Of a stretch of DNA of 64,000 nucleotides, positions 9,418 through 19,785 are shown piece by piece. Positions within the stretch are counted from its first letter, which is position 1. Every line of letters begins with the position of its first letter. The DNA comes from Enterovibrio sp. JCM 19048 (lineage in GTDB: Bacteria; Pseudomonadota; Gammaproteobacteria; Enterobacterales; Vibrionaceae), in NCBI GenBank assembly GCA_001310415.1, contig BAXE01000007.1:124001-188000 (forward strand), written 5' to 3'. The notes under the pieces were generated by a model. It did no database searches and was not told where the DNA came from. It saw only the letters and a program-made list of their open reading frames with translations. The translations under genes were made by a program, and so were the position numbers.

Positions 9418-10404
9418 TTACTCTTCGTAAACAAACTCTGGTGATTCGATGTCTACACGGCGGTTTTTCGCACGGCCTTCATCAGTGTCGTTAGACGCTA
9501 CTGGATCGCTTTCACCCGCGCCAACAACGCTCAGGCGATCTGCGCTGATGCCGTTTGACGTGAAGTAATCGGCAACAGATTGTGCACGCTCTTCAGACAG
9601 TTTCTGGTTGAACGCTTCAGAACCCACGCTGTCAGTATGACCAGTGATGATCGCGACTGATGATGGGAAGTCTTGCAGACGTTTCAGCATAGGTGCCAGA
9701 GACTGTTCTGCGTTTGGAGACAGTTCTGATTTACCGAAGGCAAACAGCTCAACTTCATCCGCCTCAGAGAATACGTAGCGTTTTGGTTCAACCACTACGG
9801 TTTCTTCTACTACAACGACTTCTTCAACCATCATTGGCTCTGGCTCAGACTTACGACCGAAGTGGTAAGTCATACCCACAGACACCAGGTGGTTGTTCGC
9901 ATCGAAGTAGCCTTTGTTCATGTCATCGATGTACTGGTATTCAAGACGCAGGTTGATTGCGTCGTTTGCACGGTGATCAAGACCAACTGCACCCAGCAGA
10001 GAGATATCGTCCTGGTTGCCAGAACCGCTTTCGAAGTTCCACCATGCACCACCGACTTTACCGTAAATGTCAGTTGCTTCAGTCAGAGCAAGGCTGAGTT
10101 TAGGTGCCAGCGTGAATGCTGTCAGGTCACCGGTTGAAGCACCAGTTGTTGGGTAGTTGATGCCGAAATGGCCCAGGTAGTCATAGGTCGCTTCGATAGC
10201 GAAGGCGTTGCCAAAGTCATAACCCAGGATCAGACCGCCAGCACCTTCTGAGGTGTCGTTACAGTCGCCTGCTGGGCAGTTATCTGACATTGTGGATACA
10301 CCTAAACGACCACCCAGATAAAAGTTTGCATCGTCTTGTGCTACTGCGCTTGCCAGAGGACTCAAGGCCACAATCAATCCCAGGCTTGTCACTGCTTTTT
10401 TCAT
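9418..10404 (-). CDS. ompA: OmpA-family outer membrane porin
   Basis: A 328-residue protein with signal peptide MKKAVTSLGLIVALSPLASA, an N-terminal eight-stranded beta-barrel domain with two cysteines (CPAGDC) in an extracellular loop, a hinge of repeated VVE residues near residue 200, and a C-terminal OmpA peptidoglycan-binding domain (GHTDSVGSEAFNQKLSEERA, NRRVDI). The start at 10404 is chosen from the signal peptide and the GGAGA seven bases upstream; a longer frame to 10494 is probably leader RNA. It anchors the outer membrane to the cell wall. The gene is intact. Confidence 0.93.
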   Translation of the reverse strand: MKKAVTSLGLIVALSPLASAVAQDDANFYLGGRLGVSTMSDNCPAGDCNDTSEGAGGLILGYDFGNAFAIEATYDYLGHFGINYPTTGASTGDLTAFTLAPKLSLALTEATDIYGKVGGAWWNFESGSGNQDDISLLGAVGLDHRANDAINLRLEYQYIDDMNKGYFDANNHLVSVGMTYHFGRKSEPEPMMVEEVVVVEETVVVEPKRYVFSEADEVELFAFGKSELSPNAEQSLAPMLKRLQDFPSSVAIITGHTDSVGSEAFNQKLSEERAQSVADYFTSNGISADRLSVVGAGESDPVASNDTDEGRAKNRRVDIESPEFVYEE

Positions 10405-10502
10405 TTTGCTTTCTCCATTCCTTCTAGAGAGGGTTTGGAAGGTAGACTTCGGAACAACATGAAGAGTCACCCACCGACAGTTTGCTAAATGCAAATCTTC
10501 TC

Positions 10503-10525
10503 AATCACCAACTAGGGTGGTGATT
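10503..10525. repeat. Inverted repeat in the ompA leader region
   Basis: AATCACCA (10503-10510) and TGGTGATT (10518-10525) form an 8-bp stem with a 7-base loop about 100 bases upstream of the ompA start. It may be a 5' UTR hairpin or an operator. Confidence 0.4.
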
Positions 10526-10681
10526 TAATAAGCTAGGCTAGGTGGGAGTGAGCCGCAATACAATAGCGCAACATTAAATTCAGGCTTTTTTAATACAACA
10601 GTGTTCAAAAAAGCGTGATTTTTTGGGACTGCTTGATTCTGCAAGATTTTACAGAACGCAAAATGGTGGGATTTTGGGTAT

Positions 10682-10705
10682 AAAAAACGCCTATTGAAGG
10701 CGTTT
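10682..10705 (-). terminator. Terminator overlapping the end of the DUF2786 gene
   Basis: AAACGCC / GGCGTTT, loop of 7, followed on the minus strand by six U. The stem includes the stop codon of the DUF2786 gene. Confidence 0.7.
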
Positions 10706-11380
10706 AATTTCTCCGGCACCGGATACTGGGCGGCTGACGGAAACCTGCTTTCCTTTCTTCATACCGCGCTCGTAATCGTCGGTGATGTTTTTCATCGCTT
10801 CGCGAAGTTGCTGTTTAAAGGTTTCGCGGTCAATGTTCTCGAACTGTTTGTCGATGTAATCTTTGATCTTTTTGTCTGAGTCGCTGTCTGGGGCAATGTT
10901 TGGCAGTTTTGCCAGCGCGCCTTCAAGCCAGCCCAGCGTGAAAGAATGGACACGGCGTGTCAGTTCAGTCTGGGATGTACCGGTACCTTGAAAGCTGTTA
11001 CGGAACTGTCCGATGTGCTCGTTCATTTCGCGGTAAACGATATCAAAGGCAAAGGCGGCGAAAATCGCGCGGTCTGCATCGCCAATGAACTCGGCTTTCT
11101 TCAGTCCTTTGTGGTTGGTCAGCACACATTCAACGCCAAAGCGCGTGTTAATGCCGCGGATGATTTTAAGAATGGCATCGCTGATCGAAGACGGGAGCAG
11201 GGTTTCAGAGGTGGTTTTACCCATACTGATAAAGTCAATGTCATCCTGATCCAAGCCATACTTTCTCATCAGACTCTGCGCCATCTTGATGGCTTGTGCA
11301 GCTTCATTGATGTTGGAGGAATTGCTCAGTTCCAGGCATTTCGCAATTTTTTTGAGCGCTTTGCGTTTAGCTTCAGACAT
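10691..11380 (-). CDS. DUF2786 domain protein
   Basis: A 229-residue cytosolic protein. The first 40 residues (MSEAKRKALKKIAKCLELS, then a helical KMAQSLMRKYGLD) match the DUF2786 helix pair; the rest, with YREMNEHI and SFTLGWLEGALAKL, matches the domain that usually follows it in chromosomal and phage-borne copies. Function is unknown; relatives are often found near phage or plasmid genes. There are no membrane segments. The gene is intact and has its own terminator. The start has only a weak ribosome-binding site. Confidence 0.8.
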   Translation of the reverse strand: MSEAKRKALKKIAKCLELSNSSNINEAAQAIKMAQSLMRKYGLDQDDIDFISMGKTTSETLLPSSISDAILKIIRGINTRFGVECVLTNHKGLKKAEFIGDADRAIFAAFAFDIVYREMNEHIGQFRNSFQGTGTSQTELTRRVHSFTLGWLEGALAKLPNIAPDSDSDKKIKDYIDKQFENIDRETFKQQLREAMKNITDDYERGMKKGKQVSVSRPVSGAGEIKRLQ

Positions 11381-11595
11381 TCACGGCACCACTGAAAAAA
11401 CAGGAGCGGTATTTTACCTGTTGTGACGCATTTTACCAAGAGGTAGAGGCGCTTTAGCCCAATTTCAAAGGCTTAGAGCCTGACGGTAAAGTTCCCCCTT
11501 ATTTTGACTCATTAAGTAAATTCTCATTGTTGTGAAATATTGTGTATGGGTGTGCGGTCAATATTAGCAAAGGGAAATTTAACGACGTATAGGGT

Positions 11596-12507
11596 ATGAA
11601 AACAGTGGCAAATCACTCTTTAAAAAAGCTGCTTCTGGCAGCAGCAGCGATGACATTCTTTGCTGCAAATTCTGTGCTTTGCCGTATGGCGTTAACTGAA
11701 ACAGATATCGATCCTGCCTCATTTACCTCAATCCGGCTCTTGTCTGGAGCAGCCATGTTGTACGCCCTGGTTTGCTTCTTTCCGCGGAAAAAAGATCCTG
11801 AAGAAAATTGCCGCTTGCTGCACCGCCCAATGGAACATTGGCTGGCAGCTGCCATGTTGTTTCTTTACGCTGCGGCGTTTTCCTTCGCCTATCTCTATTT
11901 GGATACGGGCATGGGCGCATTGATCCTGTTTGCGTTTGTCCAACTTACCATGTTTGCCTACAGCCACTACAAGGAAGGTGGTGCATCGGGGCTTGAATAT
12001 ATCGGTGCGTTAATTGCGATTTGTGGGCTGGGGTATTTGGTCTCACCCGGCATGAATGCGCCGAATGCCTGGGGGGCAGGACTCATGGCGATTTCTGGCG
12101 TTGCATGGGGCGTTTACAGTGTTTTGGGTAAAGAGATGAAAGTAACCCAACTGGTAGCAAATTGCGTCAATTTCCGCCTCAGTCTGTTCTTTGTGGTGCC
12201 GTTTTTCCTGCTGAATATCCCCATGAATGCGCTGTCGGAAGAGGGCGTTTGGCTGGCAATTGCGTCAGGTGCCATTGCATCGGCAGTCGGATATGCAGTC
12301 TGGTATGGGGTTGTTGTGCAATTTAAGGCAACACAGGCTGGGGTGATGCAACTTACCGTGCCTGTGATTGCAGCGGTGGGAGGTTACCTGTTTTTGGCTG
12401 AGGGACTGACACTGCGAATGGTGATTTCCGGCGGCGTTATTTTGCTGGGAATTACTATCACCTTTCTGGCTAAGGATAAGCGAGCCCTTTCAACGAGCGA
12501 CACTTAA
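11596..12507 (+). CDS. EamA/DMT-family membrane transporter
   Basis: 303 residues with about ten hydrophobic helices in two EamA repeats. The first begins FFAANSVLCRMALTETDIDPAS, typed here as FFAANSVLCRMAL; the second includes ISGVAWGVYSVLGKE. Members of the drug/metabolite transporter superfamily export amino acids, nucleotides or drugs; the substrate here is not evident. The stop codon overlaps the stop of the convergent sugar-binding-protein gene by 3 bases, and no terminator separates them. Confidence 0.85.
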   Translation: MKTVANHSLKKLLLAAAAMTFFAANSVLCRMALTETDIDPASFTSIRLLSGAAMLYALVCFFPRKKDPEENCRLLHRPMEHWLAAAMLFLYAAAFSFAYLYLDTGMGALILFAFVQLTMFAYSHYKEGGASGLEYIGALIAICGLGYLVSPGMNAPNAWGAGLMAISGVAWGVYSVLGKEMKVTQLVANCVNFRLSLFFVVPFFLLNIPMNALSEEGVWLAIASGAIASAVGYAVWYGVVVQFKATQAGVMQLTVPVIAAVGGYLFLAEGLTLRMVISGGVILLGITITFLAKDKRALSTSDT

Positions 12508-13450
12508 TCGCCAGTCTGTTGAATCAATATGCTGAAGTCACCAGCCGACGAGTCCTTAACGTTTTCTGCTGTCATCAGTTTGGTAGGGATTAGCACATTC
12601 ACGCTGTCAACCTTGCCGGTTTCCAGCCATTTCGCCGCAATATGCACTGCTTTCCGGCTCATTTTGTCAGGAAACTGGGTTGCACTCCCAAGCCAGTGCC
12701 GATGACTTTCTGAAAGCGCCAATTTGGCTGCTGGACTGCATCAACCGACACGATAAGCGCTGGCGAATTGGCCTGAAGCAAAGCTTGCTCTGCGCCGAGT
12801 GCGGTACGGTCGTTAATGGTAAACACCCCGGCGATGTCGTCGTAGACCTGCAGCGCGTAGGCCATGGTTTCTAGGCCACCCTCAACGCTGGCAGTGCCGT
12901 TCAGCGAATCATCCACCATGGAAAGCGCGGGGTATTTTCCGAGCGCGGATTTACAGCCCTGCACCCGCTCAATCACAGATGAGACTTGCGGCCCGTTGAT
13001 GATGACGACATTGCCCGTGCCGCCAATGGCTTTTGCCAAACCTTCACAGGCAATGCGACCAGCCTGGATGTTATCTGTGGTGACAGTGGCGGTTGCGCCA
13101 TCAGCGCGCACGTCAATGGCGAAAACCGGCGTGCCGTCTTTCACCACTTGTTTGACGGTAGGGCCAATTTTGTGTTCATCAGAAGCGACGACAAAAATCA
13201 TGTCGACAGCTTCCGCTTCAAACTCTTTGAGGTGGCGAACCTGTCTGGGGTGGTCGTAGGCGCTGGATCGAACCAATAGGCGGGTATCCCGGCCAAAAAC
13301 TGCAGTCATTTCATCGCGGATAGTGCGAACCATGGTAACGAAATAGGGGTTGTTGAGATCAGAAACGCTGACGCCGGCAGTGATGGTTGCCTGAACCTGT
13401 AAGGGTAAACAAAGCAGCAATAACAGCAGCGGCGACAGCGTTTTTCTCAT
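12504..13450 (-). CDS. Second periplasmic sugar-binding protein of the Frc locus
   Basis: About 315 residues: signal peptide (LLLLLLCLPLQVQA) and a type I periplasmic-binding fold (SVSDLNNPYFVTMVR, IFVVASDEHKI, TVTTDNIQAGRIA, VVIINGP, GVFTINDRTALGA). It is divergent from FrcB at 15.4-16.4 kb. One frameshift lies near 12690-12700. The ATG at 13450 forms TGATG with a possible stop of the ATPase gene. A second binding protein at the end of an ABC operon that also holds a sensor kinase could be a co-sensor, as TorT is for TorS; this is inference. Confidence 0.8.
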
Positions 13451-14255
13451 CAGGCGGGTTGAACCTCGTCTTGATTGCCAGATGTGCCGGCTCCATTGCG
13501 CCGGTCATGATGGCAACAGCATCATTCATAGTGTGGGTCTGGGGCGTGATGATGTCCACCCGTTTGCCCAGACGATGAATATGAACCCTGTCTGCTACCT
13601 CAAACACGTGCGGCATGTTGTGACTGATCAGCACTACAGGCAAGCCACGGTTTTTAACCTCCAGGATCAAATCCAGCACGCGGCGGGATTCTTTCACGCC
13701 CAGCGCCGCCGTCGGTTCGTCCATGATAACGACCTTCGAACCAAACAGGGCAGAGCGGGCAACCGCAACACCTTGACGCTGGCCGCCAGACAAAGTTTCC
13801 ACTGCCTGGGAGATATCCTGAATGGTCATCAGTCCCAGTTCGGTGAGCTTTTCTCTGGCCTTTTCGTTCATGGCTTTCTTGTCGAGCATCCGCAACCATT
13901 TGCCCGTCCAGTCTTTGCGGCGAATTTCACGGCCGAGGAACAGGTTGTCGGCAATGTTGAGTGCGGGTGACACAGCAAGGTTCTGGTAAACCGTTTCAAT
14001 CCCCGCTTCTCGTGCTTCCATTGGGTTGGAAAAACTTACCGGTTTGCCGTCCAGCATTATTTCACCGGCATCCGGGATCAGCGCGCCAGAAAGGGCTTTG
14101 ATCAGACTTGATTTACCCGCACCGTTATCGCCAATAACCGCCAGAATCTCACCTGGCATTAATTCGAAATCTGCACCGTCCAGTGCTGTCACGCGGCCAT
14201 AGCGTTTAACCAGGCCTCGTGCCTGCAGTACGGGGGTTTGTGTCGTTGAACTCAT
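13359..14255 (-). CDS. frcA: Frc-type sugar ABC transporter ATP-binding protein
   Basis: A single-ATPase protein of the carbohydrate uptake family: Walker A GDNGAGKSS, signature LSGGQRQGV, Walker B VVIMDEPTA, H-loop LISHN. The start at 14255 follows GGAGGG and overlaps the permease stop as ATGA. Length is about 270 residues, as in FrcA, which has one nucleotide-binding domain rather than the two of RbsA. The annotated stop at 13359 overlaps the next gene by 92 bases; one missing base upstream would place the natural stop at 13450-13452, overlapping the next ATG. Confidence 0.88.
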   Translation of the reverse strand: MSSTTQTPVLQARGLVKRYGRVTALDGADFELMPGEILAVIGDNGAGKSSLIKALSGALIPDAGEIMLDGKPVSFSNPMEAREAGIETVYQNLAVSPALNIADNLFLGREIRRKDWTGKWLRMLDKKAMNEKAREKLTELGLMTIQDISQAVETLSGGQRQGVAVARSALFGSKVVIMDEPTAALGVKESRRVLDLILEVKNRGLPVVLISHNMPHVFEVADRVHIHRLGKRVDIITPQTHTMNDAVAIMTGAMEPAHLAIKTRFNPPDEKNAVAAAVIAALFTLTGSGNHHCRRQRF

Positions 14256-15307
14256 GCTGCTACCCTCCTGATCCACTGGTCGATACTCACGGCGACAATG
14301 ATCAAAATACCGACGGTAAATTCCTGCCAAAGCACATCCACGCCTAGTAGTGCCAACCCGTTTCGGAACACACCAACGATCAATGCACCAATGAGGGTGC
14401 CGAAGATTGAACCGCGTCCACCAAACAGACTGGTGCCGCCGATAACCACAGCGGTAATGGAATCAAGGTTGGCGGTGTAGCCCGCCTGTGGGCTTACCGA
14501 ACCAATCCGGCCGATCAATACCCAGGCTGCAAGTCCACATATCACACCGGCAATGATGTACACCGACATCAAAATCCGTTTGGTGCGGATACCGGCAAGG
14601 CGCGCGGCATCCGGGTCGTCACCGGTTGCGTAAACGTGGCGTCCCCATGCTGTCCAGTTAAGGGCATACCAGACGATGACGAACAGCAGCAGCATGAATA
14701 TGGAGCTATAGGCGATTCGGGCGCCGAATACATCAATAGTTTGTCCCAGCCATTGCAGCAGCGGTGCTTCCTGCGCCAGTACCTGTGATCGAATGGTCTG
14801 GCTGTTGGAATACCAAAGATTGAGGGCGAAAAAGACGTTCCAAGTGCCGAGCGTGGCAATAAACGGCGGCAGCTTGATTTTAGAAACCAGCCAACCGTTT
14901 ATGGCACCACAAAGCGCACCGACTGAGAGTCCGGCTAATAAGGCTATCGGGGCGGGCAGACCGAAATCTATCGCAACACGCCCCATAACGACGGACGTTA
15001 ATACCATGATGGCACCGACAGAAAGGTCTATCCCGGCAGTTAAGATGATCAGGGTCTGGGCGATACCAATCACCCCGATGATGGTCACCTGCTGCAAAAC
15101 CAGCGACAGGTTAAAAGGGTGGAAAAAACGGTCGCCAACCAGTGTAGAGAAAAAAGCGATGGCAATGATGAGCACGAAAAAGGGGGCGGCGGTCGGGTGG
15201 TTGTGAAGGTACAACTGTATCCTCTGGCCGAATCCCGCTTCATGCCCGAAATGATCACCGAGCTTGCGGCTGTTGTCTGATTGTGAATTCTGGGGAGAAG
15301 ATGACAT
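14252..15307 (-). CDS. frcC: Frc-type sugar ABC transporter permease
   Basis: 351 residues with about ten membrane helices and the permease motifs of the ribose/fructose family: LTAGIDLSVGAIMVL, TLGTW, ATGDDPDAARLAGI and GGTSLFGGRGS. The sequence is very like rhizobial FrcC as I remember it. The start at 15307 has AGGAG eight bases upstream, preferred over an ATG at 15352 with none. The gene is intact. Confidence 0.9.
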   Translation of the reverse strand: MSSSPQNSQSDNSRKLGDHFGHEAGFGQRIQLYLHNHPTAAPFFVLIIAIAFFSTLVGDRFFHPFNLSLVLQQVTIIGVIGIAQTLIILTAGIDLSVGAIMVLTSVVMGRVAIDFGLPAPIALLAGLSVGALCGAINGWLVSKIKLPPFIATLGTWNVFFALNLWYSNSQTIRSQVLAQEAPLLQWLGQTIDVFGARIAYSSIFMLLLFVIVWYALNWTAWGRHVYATGDDPDAARLAGIRTKRILMSVYIIAGVICGLAAWVLIGRIGSVSPQAGYTANLDSITAVVIGGTSLFGGRGSIFGTLIGALIVGVFRNGLALLGVDVLWQEFTVGILIIVAVSIDQWIRRVAA

Positions 15308-15357
15308 GTTGCGCTCCTGCGTGCGTCCTTGAGCTGAAATAAGCGATGTCAAAACGA

Positions 15358-15380
15358 AGAGAGGGCATTACGCCCTCTCT
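15358..15380 (-). terminator. Hairpin between frcB and frcC (partial terminator or stabiliser)
   Basis: A 9-bp stem, AGAGAGGGC / GCCCTCTCT, followed on the minus strand by UUCGUUUUG. It lies between the binding-protein stop and the permease start inside one operon. Such elements commonly leave the upstream binding-protein mRNA more abundant than the transporter mRNA. Confidence 0.6.
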
Positions 15381-15392
15381 GTCAGGCATGGG

Positions 15393-16414
15393 TTAACCCC
15401 AACACTTGCTCTTGCCTTCTTTGGCGGTAGATGACTCAACGCCTTCTACGGGCTCGTCAGTGATCAGCTCTACGCCGGTATCAAAGAACGCTTTGCCCGG
15501 TGTTGCGCCAGGTTTTACGCCAGATTTCGCGTATTCCACGACAGCTTCAACACCCAGTGACGCCATGCGCAGCGGGAACTGCATTGAGGTTGCACCAATC
15601 ACGCCAGCACCGACGTTATCCACGCCAGGACAACCACCATCGACAGAGACGATAATCACATCATCTTCACGGCCAACCGCTTTCAGCGCTTCATACGCAC
15701 CCGCCGCAGCAGGTTCGTTGATGGTGTAAACGAGGTTGATTTCAGGGTCTTTTTGCAGCAGGTTTTCCATCGCACGACGGCCACCTTCTTCAGAGCCTTG
15801 GGTAACATCGTTACCGACAATGCGTGCATCGTCTTCATCGCGGTTGATGCTTGGGTTTTTGGTATCGATGCCGAAACCTGTCAGGAAGCCCTGGTCACGG
15901 GCGACATCAACCGTTACGTTTGCTGTGCTCAAATCCAGCAGCGCAATTTTTGCATTCTTGCATCGTCGCCCATTTTGGCTTTTGCCCACTCGCCGATCAG
16001 TTGGCCAGCTTTAAAGTTGTCTGTCGCAAAAGTTGCATCAGCCACGCTTGCCGGAGAGAAAGGGGTATCCAGCGCGATAACCAACACACCGGCATCACGG
16101 GCACGTTTTACCGCCGGTGCCAGTGCCTGCGGATCACTTGGAGTGATCAAGATACCTTTTGCACCGGCAGCGACCAGGTTTTCAATGGCCTGAACCTGTG
16201 AATCGGTATCACCATCAAAACGGCCAGAGAATGAACTCAATTTTGCGCCCAGTTGATCGGCAGATTGTTGTGCACCTTCTTTCATTTTTACAAAGAAAGG
16301 GTTGGTGTTGGTTTTGGTAATCAGTCCTACCAGCACTTCTTCTGCCGCAGCTTGTGCCATTGGCAGGGACGCGATCATGGCAGCGAGCATAGATTTACGT
16401 AACAGCGATTTCAT
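15393..16414 (-). CDS. frcB: Frc-type fructose-binding periplasmic protein
   Basis: About 338 residues: signal peptide [18 protein letters not shown], then [64 protein letters not shown] and the final KCWG, all matching FrcB of fructose/ribose/mannose transporters. Two cysteines (GGCPG and terminal KCWG) may form a disulphide, as expected in this family. One frameshift near 15965 (between GDDA and KIALLDLS). AGGAG precedes the ATG. Fructose is the likely ligand by homology; related members also take ribose or mannose. Confidence 0.9.
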
Positions 16415-16512
16415 AGCAGATCTCCTTGTGTAGTCACAAAGACATTGGCAAACGAAAACGAATGAATGATTTCAAACGCGCACGTGCTGCATTAACAATT
16501 GAAACAATTGGG

Positions 16513-19005
16513 CTAACACGCTGATATTTGGTGGGTAAGCGCAGAGATGAGTGTTTTGCGGGTTATCGGTTTTGTGATCAACGGCCAGCTTTGCGGATAG
16601 CCAAATTGCTCTGCAAGCTGGGTTCTAGGCAATCCTGACATCAATAGCACCGGTAATTCAGGTTGGTTTTGGGACAGTGCTGACTTCAACCAGATACCGG
16701 TTTCACTTCCCCCAAGGTTTATGTCACTGAGCACAAGATCTACCGGGTGCAGTGCAAGGTAAGAAAGGGCATCTTTGGCTGCATTGACGAGGGTTATCTG
16801 TGCGCCCTCATGCTCGAGCAGGGTTTTTATCGGCAGGGCGACATCTGTGTCGTCATCCACCAAAAGAATGTGGCGTTGCGACCAATCGACGTACTGAACC
16901 GGAAGTTCGTCATCCGGTACTTTTTCAACGGGCGAATAGGAAACGGGCAATATCAGGGTTACCCGGGTGCCGACACCCAGTGTCGAGTCAATGGTGACAG
17001 TGCCGCCGGATTGCTCAACAAACCCGTAAACCATACTCAGCCCCAATCCGTTTCCCTGGCCTTTGTCCTTGGTGGTGAAAAATGGCTCCATAACATTGGC
17101 AATCAACACCGGATCGATCCCGCTGCCGGTATCTTCCACTTCCAGTGCAACGGCGCGTAAACGGCTTTCCGGGTAGCAACACAAGCGGGTAGATACTGTG
17201 ACTGTTCGCTTCGGGTCATGGCGGCATTGGCATTCAGCAACAGGTTAATCAAGGAATTTTCCAAACCACTCTTATCGACAAAGACAGAGCTTTCCTGTTC
17301 CGCCAGTTGCAGCACAAGGCGGGATTTGTTGTCGAGGGTATATTCGAGTAAATCGGAAAGCTCAATCAAAGTTTGTTCCAGTTCAACCCTCTCAGGGTGA
17401 AGCGGTTCGCGGCGGCTGAAAGCCAACAGGCGTTCGATAAGCTGACTGCCTTTTTCCGTCACCGAAAGGGCGCGGTTAAGGTAGATGCGGTTAGCGTCAT
17501 CCAGCCGCGCTGACATATCCAACAACTCAAGGTTGCCACTCAATGCGGAGAGCAGGTTGTTGAAGTCGTGGGCGATACCGCCGGTCAACTGGCCGAGGGT
17601 TTCCATCTTCTGCGCTTGCCGCAGTTTCAGGTCTATCTGGCGTTTCTCGGTCAAGTCACGGTAAAGGGTAATAAAACCACCGGAGGGAATAGGCTGGCTG
17701 CGGTATTCAATGATGCGCCCATCCTTGAACTGGCGTTCGAATACCTGCGGGCTTCTCTGGCGTTGCAATGTGTTCTCGTCGTTTTGCTCCGCCAGCGAGT
17801 ACTGCATCAGAGACGGGGCAATCTTTGAATGTATGTCGCGCAGCGTCATACCAACATGGAGTTCTGCGTCGTCAATACCTAGCAGTTGGGCGTACTGGCG
17901 GTTCCATGCCAGCAGGCGGTTGTTATTGTCAAAGGCGCTGAGGCCGTCTTGCATTTCGTTGAACAGGGTTTCGAGCAGCACTTTCTGTTGGTAGAGATCT
18001 TCAGTTGCCTTGGTTTTTTCAATCGCATTTTGTTGAAAGGCGATGAATGCGTCGGCCAGCTGGCCGATTTCATCAGGACGTGACAGTGTGACGGGCTCGT
18101 GACCGGTATTGCCGCTGGCCAGCGCAAGCATTTCGTTGGTGACCAGTTGAAGATCGCGCGCCATGGCATCGTTGAAGCGATAGATATAAAACACCCCACA
18201 CACAGCGATACCAGAATAATCCCCATCAGCAAGGTGACCTGGTTGATAGCGTCTTTTGCCTGCGCCTGCTGAAGACTGATTTCTGTTGGTGATCTAACAC
18301 GATAGTGCGCACATAGTCAGCCATACGTCCGGATTGTGCGCGTATAGCGGCAAGTAGGTAGGCGTTTTCGGCGCGTAATACTTCGATTTGACGGCTGCTC
18401 CGCGCAAGGTTGGCAAGCACAGGCATGACATTGTTACGCAGGGTTGGGTTTTGCAGGCTTGCACCTTCGACGTGGCGCTGAAGCTGGGTTAGCCAGCCTT
18501 CTGGGATCCGGGTTGGATCGGCGACAAAGGCGCTGGTGAACCCGTCGGCGAAGGGGTAGTGACGCAAATCATCCAGGTTAAATTGCTGCGCCATCAGGTC
18601 TTCACGGATATACAACTCCTGTTCGACGTTGGACATCAAGGTGTTCAGGGCCGTTTCAACTTCGTTCACCCGTTTACCCAACTCATTGGCGTATTCCGGC
18701 TTGGTGAGTTTTGCGGCGTCACGTTTAAGTGCTTCCGAACGTGCGGTCAGCTGAACCTTTTCATTTTGCACTTGAAAAGGCCGGGCAGAAGACGCCGTGT
18801 AGGGCGCCATCGCAGCGATTTGGGCGACACCTTCAGAAAGGTTGAGGGCGATTTGCGTGTCAGCCAGTGTGGATTCGGTAACTTCATCAAGCAGGAACTG
18901 GTTTTTCCAAAGGGTGAACAGCGAAAATCCCGCCATCAGCATGGTCAGCAACAGAAGCGCTGACAGGGTAAGCATCAGGTGCGGACGAATACTGTTTCCG
19001 CGCAT
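16513..19005 (-). CDS. Hybrid sensor histidine kinase of the Frc locus
   Basis: About 830 residues. In order: membrane helix ([20 protein letters not shown]), a helical periplasmic region of about 230 residues, a second helix ([14 protein letters not shown]), HAMP-like [10 protein letters not shown], a PAS fold ([20 protein letters not shown]), the phosphoacceptor box [14 protein letters not shown], an ATPase domain ([22 protein letters not shown]) and a C-terminal receiver ([18 protein letters not shown]). It is split into three frames, near 18225-18280 and near 17100-17200. The start overlaps the response-regulator stop as TAATG. The layout resembles TorS, which senses through a periplasmic binding protein. 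Confidence 0.85.
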
Positions 19006-19748
19006 TAGCCTTGGCTTTCCGCTGAGACAAAGAGTTTAGTGACGCTGCAATCAAACCGGTAACCCACGCCACGTTCGGTTTTGATTAGCTGGGGAATGCG
19101 GGGATTGGCTTCGATTTTACGGCGAAGACGTACCACTAATACGTCTATGGTACGGTCGAGGGAGTCGCTGTCGTACCCGTGGGTCTTCGCCATTAGCTGT
19201 TCACGCGATAACACCCGCTGCGGCGCAGAAAGGAAAGCCTCAAGCAGTGAAAACTCACCATAGGTCAGTTCGGGGGCATAGCCGTCTTCGCGCGTAAGAG
19301 TGCGGCGTGAAAGGTTGAGTGTCCAGTCTGCAAAACGGTAAAAAGGCTCTTCAGCCGTAACGGGCTCGGCATTGATATTGTTGCGCTGGGCGCGTCTGAG
19401 CAGGGCATTGATGCGGGCGGTAAATTCGCGGAGGTTGAACGGCTTCATCATATAGTCATCAGCAGCCACTTCAAGGCCGATGATGCGGTCTGTTTCGTCA
19501 CCTTTGCCCGTGAGCATCATGATGGGAATGTCTGTTGATTCGCGTAACTGCCGGGCGAGTTGCAAGCCGTCTTCATTGTTCAAACGGAGGTCGATAACCG
19601 CCAGATCAACATCACTGGCGGCCTGCAATTCAATGCCGTTCGACGCCCTAGTGACAGTGTAACCTAGTTGGCACAGTGCGTCAGAAAGTACGTCCCTGAC
19701 ATCCTGTTCATCATCCACAACCACAATATGGGGGACGCGTTGAGCCAT
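19005..19748 (-). CDS. OmpR-family response regulator of the Frc locus
   Basis: 247 residues. The receiver has the acidic pair VDDEQD, phospho-acceptor Asp in VIDLRLNNEDG, Thr in MLTGKGDE and Lys in MKPFNLREF. The C-terminal winged helix is of the OmpR type (LTYGEFSLLEAFL, RTIDVLVVRLRRKIE, KTERGVGYRF). The start at 19748 has GGAAGG upstream. It is the first gene of a minus-strand run with the kinase and frcBCA, so it probably controls that transporter; no operator could be recognised. The gene is intact. Confidence 0.9.
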   Translation of the reverse strand: MAQRVPHIVVVDDEQDVRDVLSDALCQLGYTVTRASNGIELQAASDVDLAVIDLRLNNEDGLQLARQLRESTDIPIMMLTGKGDETDRIIGLEVAADDYMMKPFNLREFTARINALLRRAQRNNINAEPVTAEEPFYRFADWTLNLSRRTLTREDGYAPELTYGEFSLLEAFLSAPQRVLSREQLMAKTHGYDSDSLDRTIDVLVVRLRRKIEANPRIPQLIKTERGVGYRFDCSVTKLFVSAESQG

Positions 19749-19785
19749 TTGCCTTCCTTTGTGCTGCATTGCTTTGTACAAAGTC

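Noticed and set aside
10405..10494. N-terminal extension of OmpA
   Set aside because: The signal peptide and ribosome-binding site place the start at 10404.
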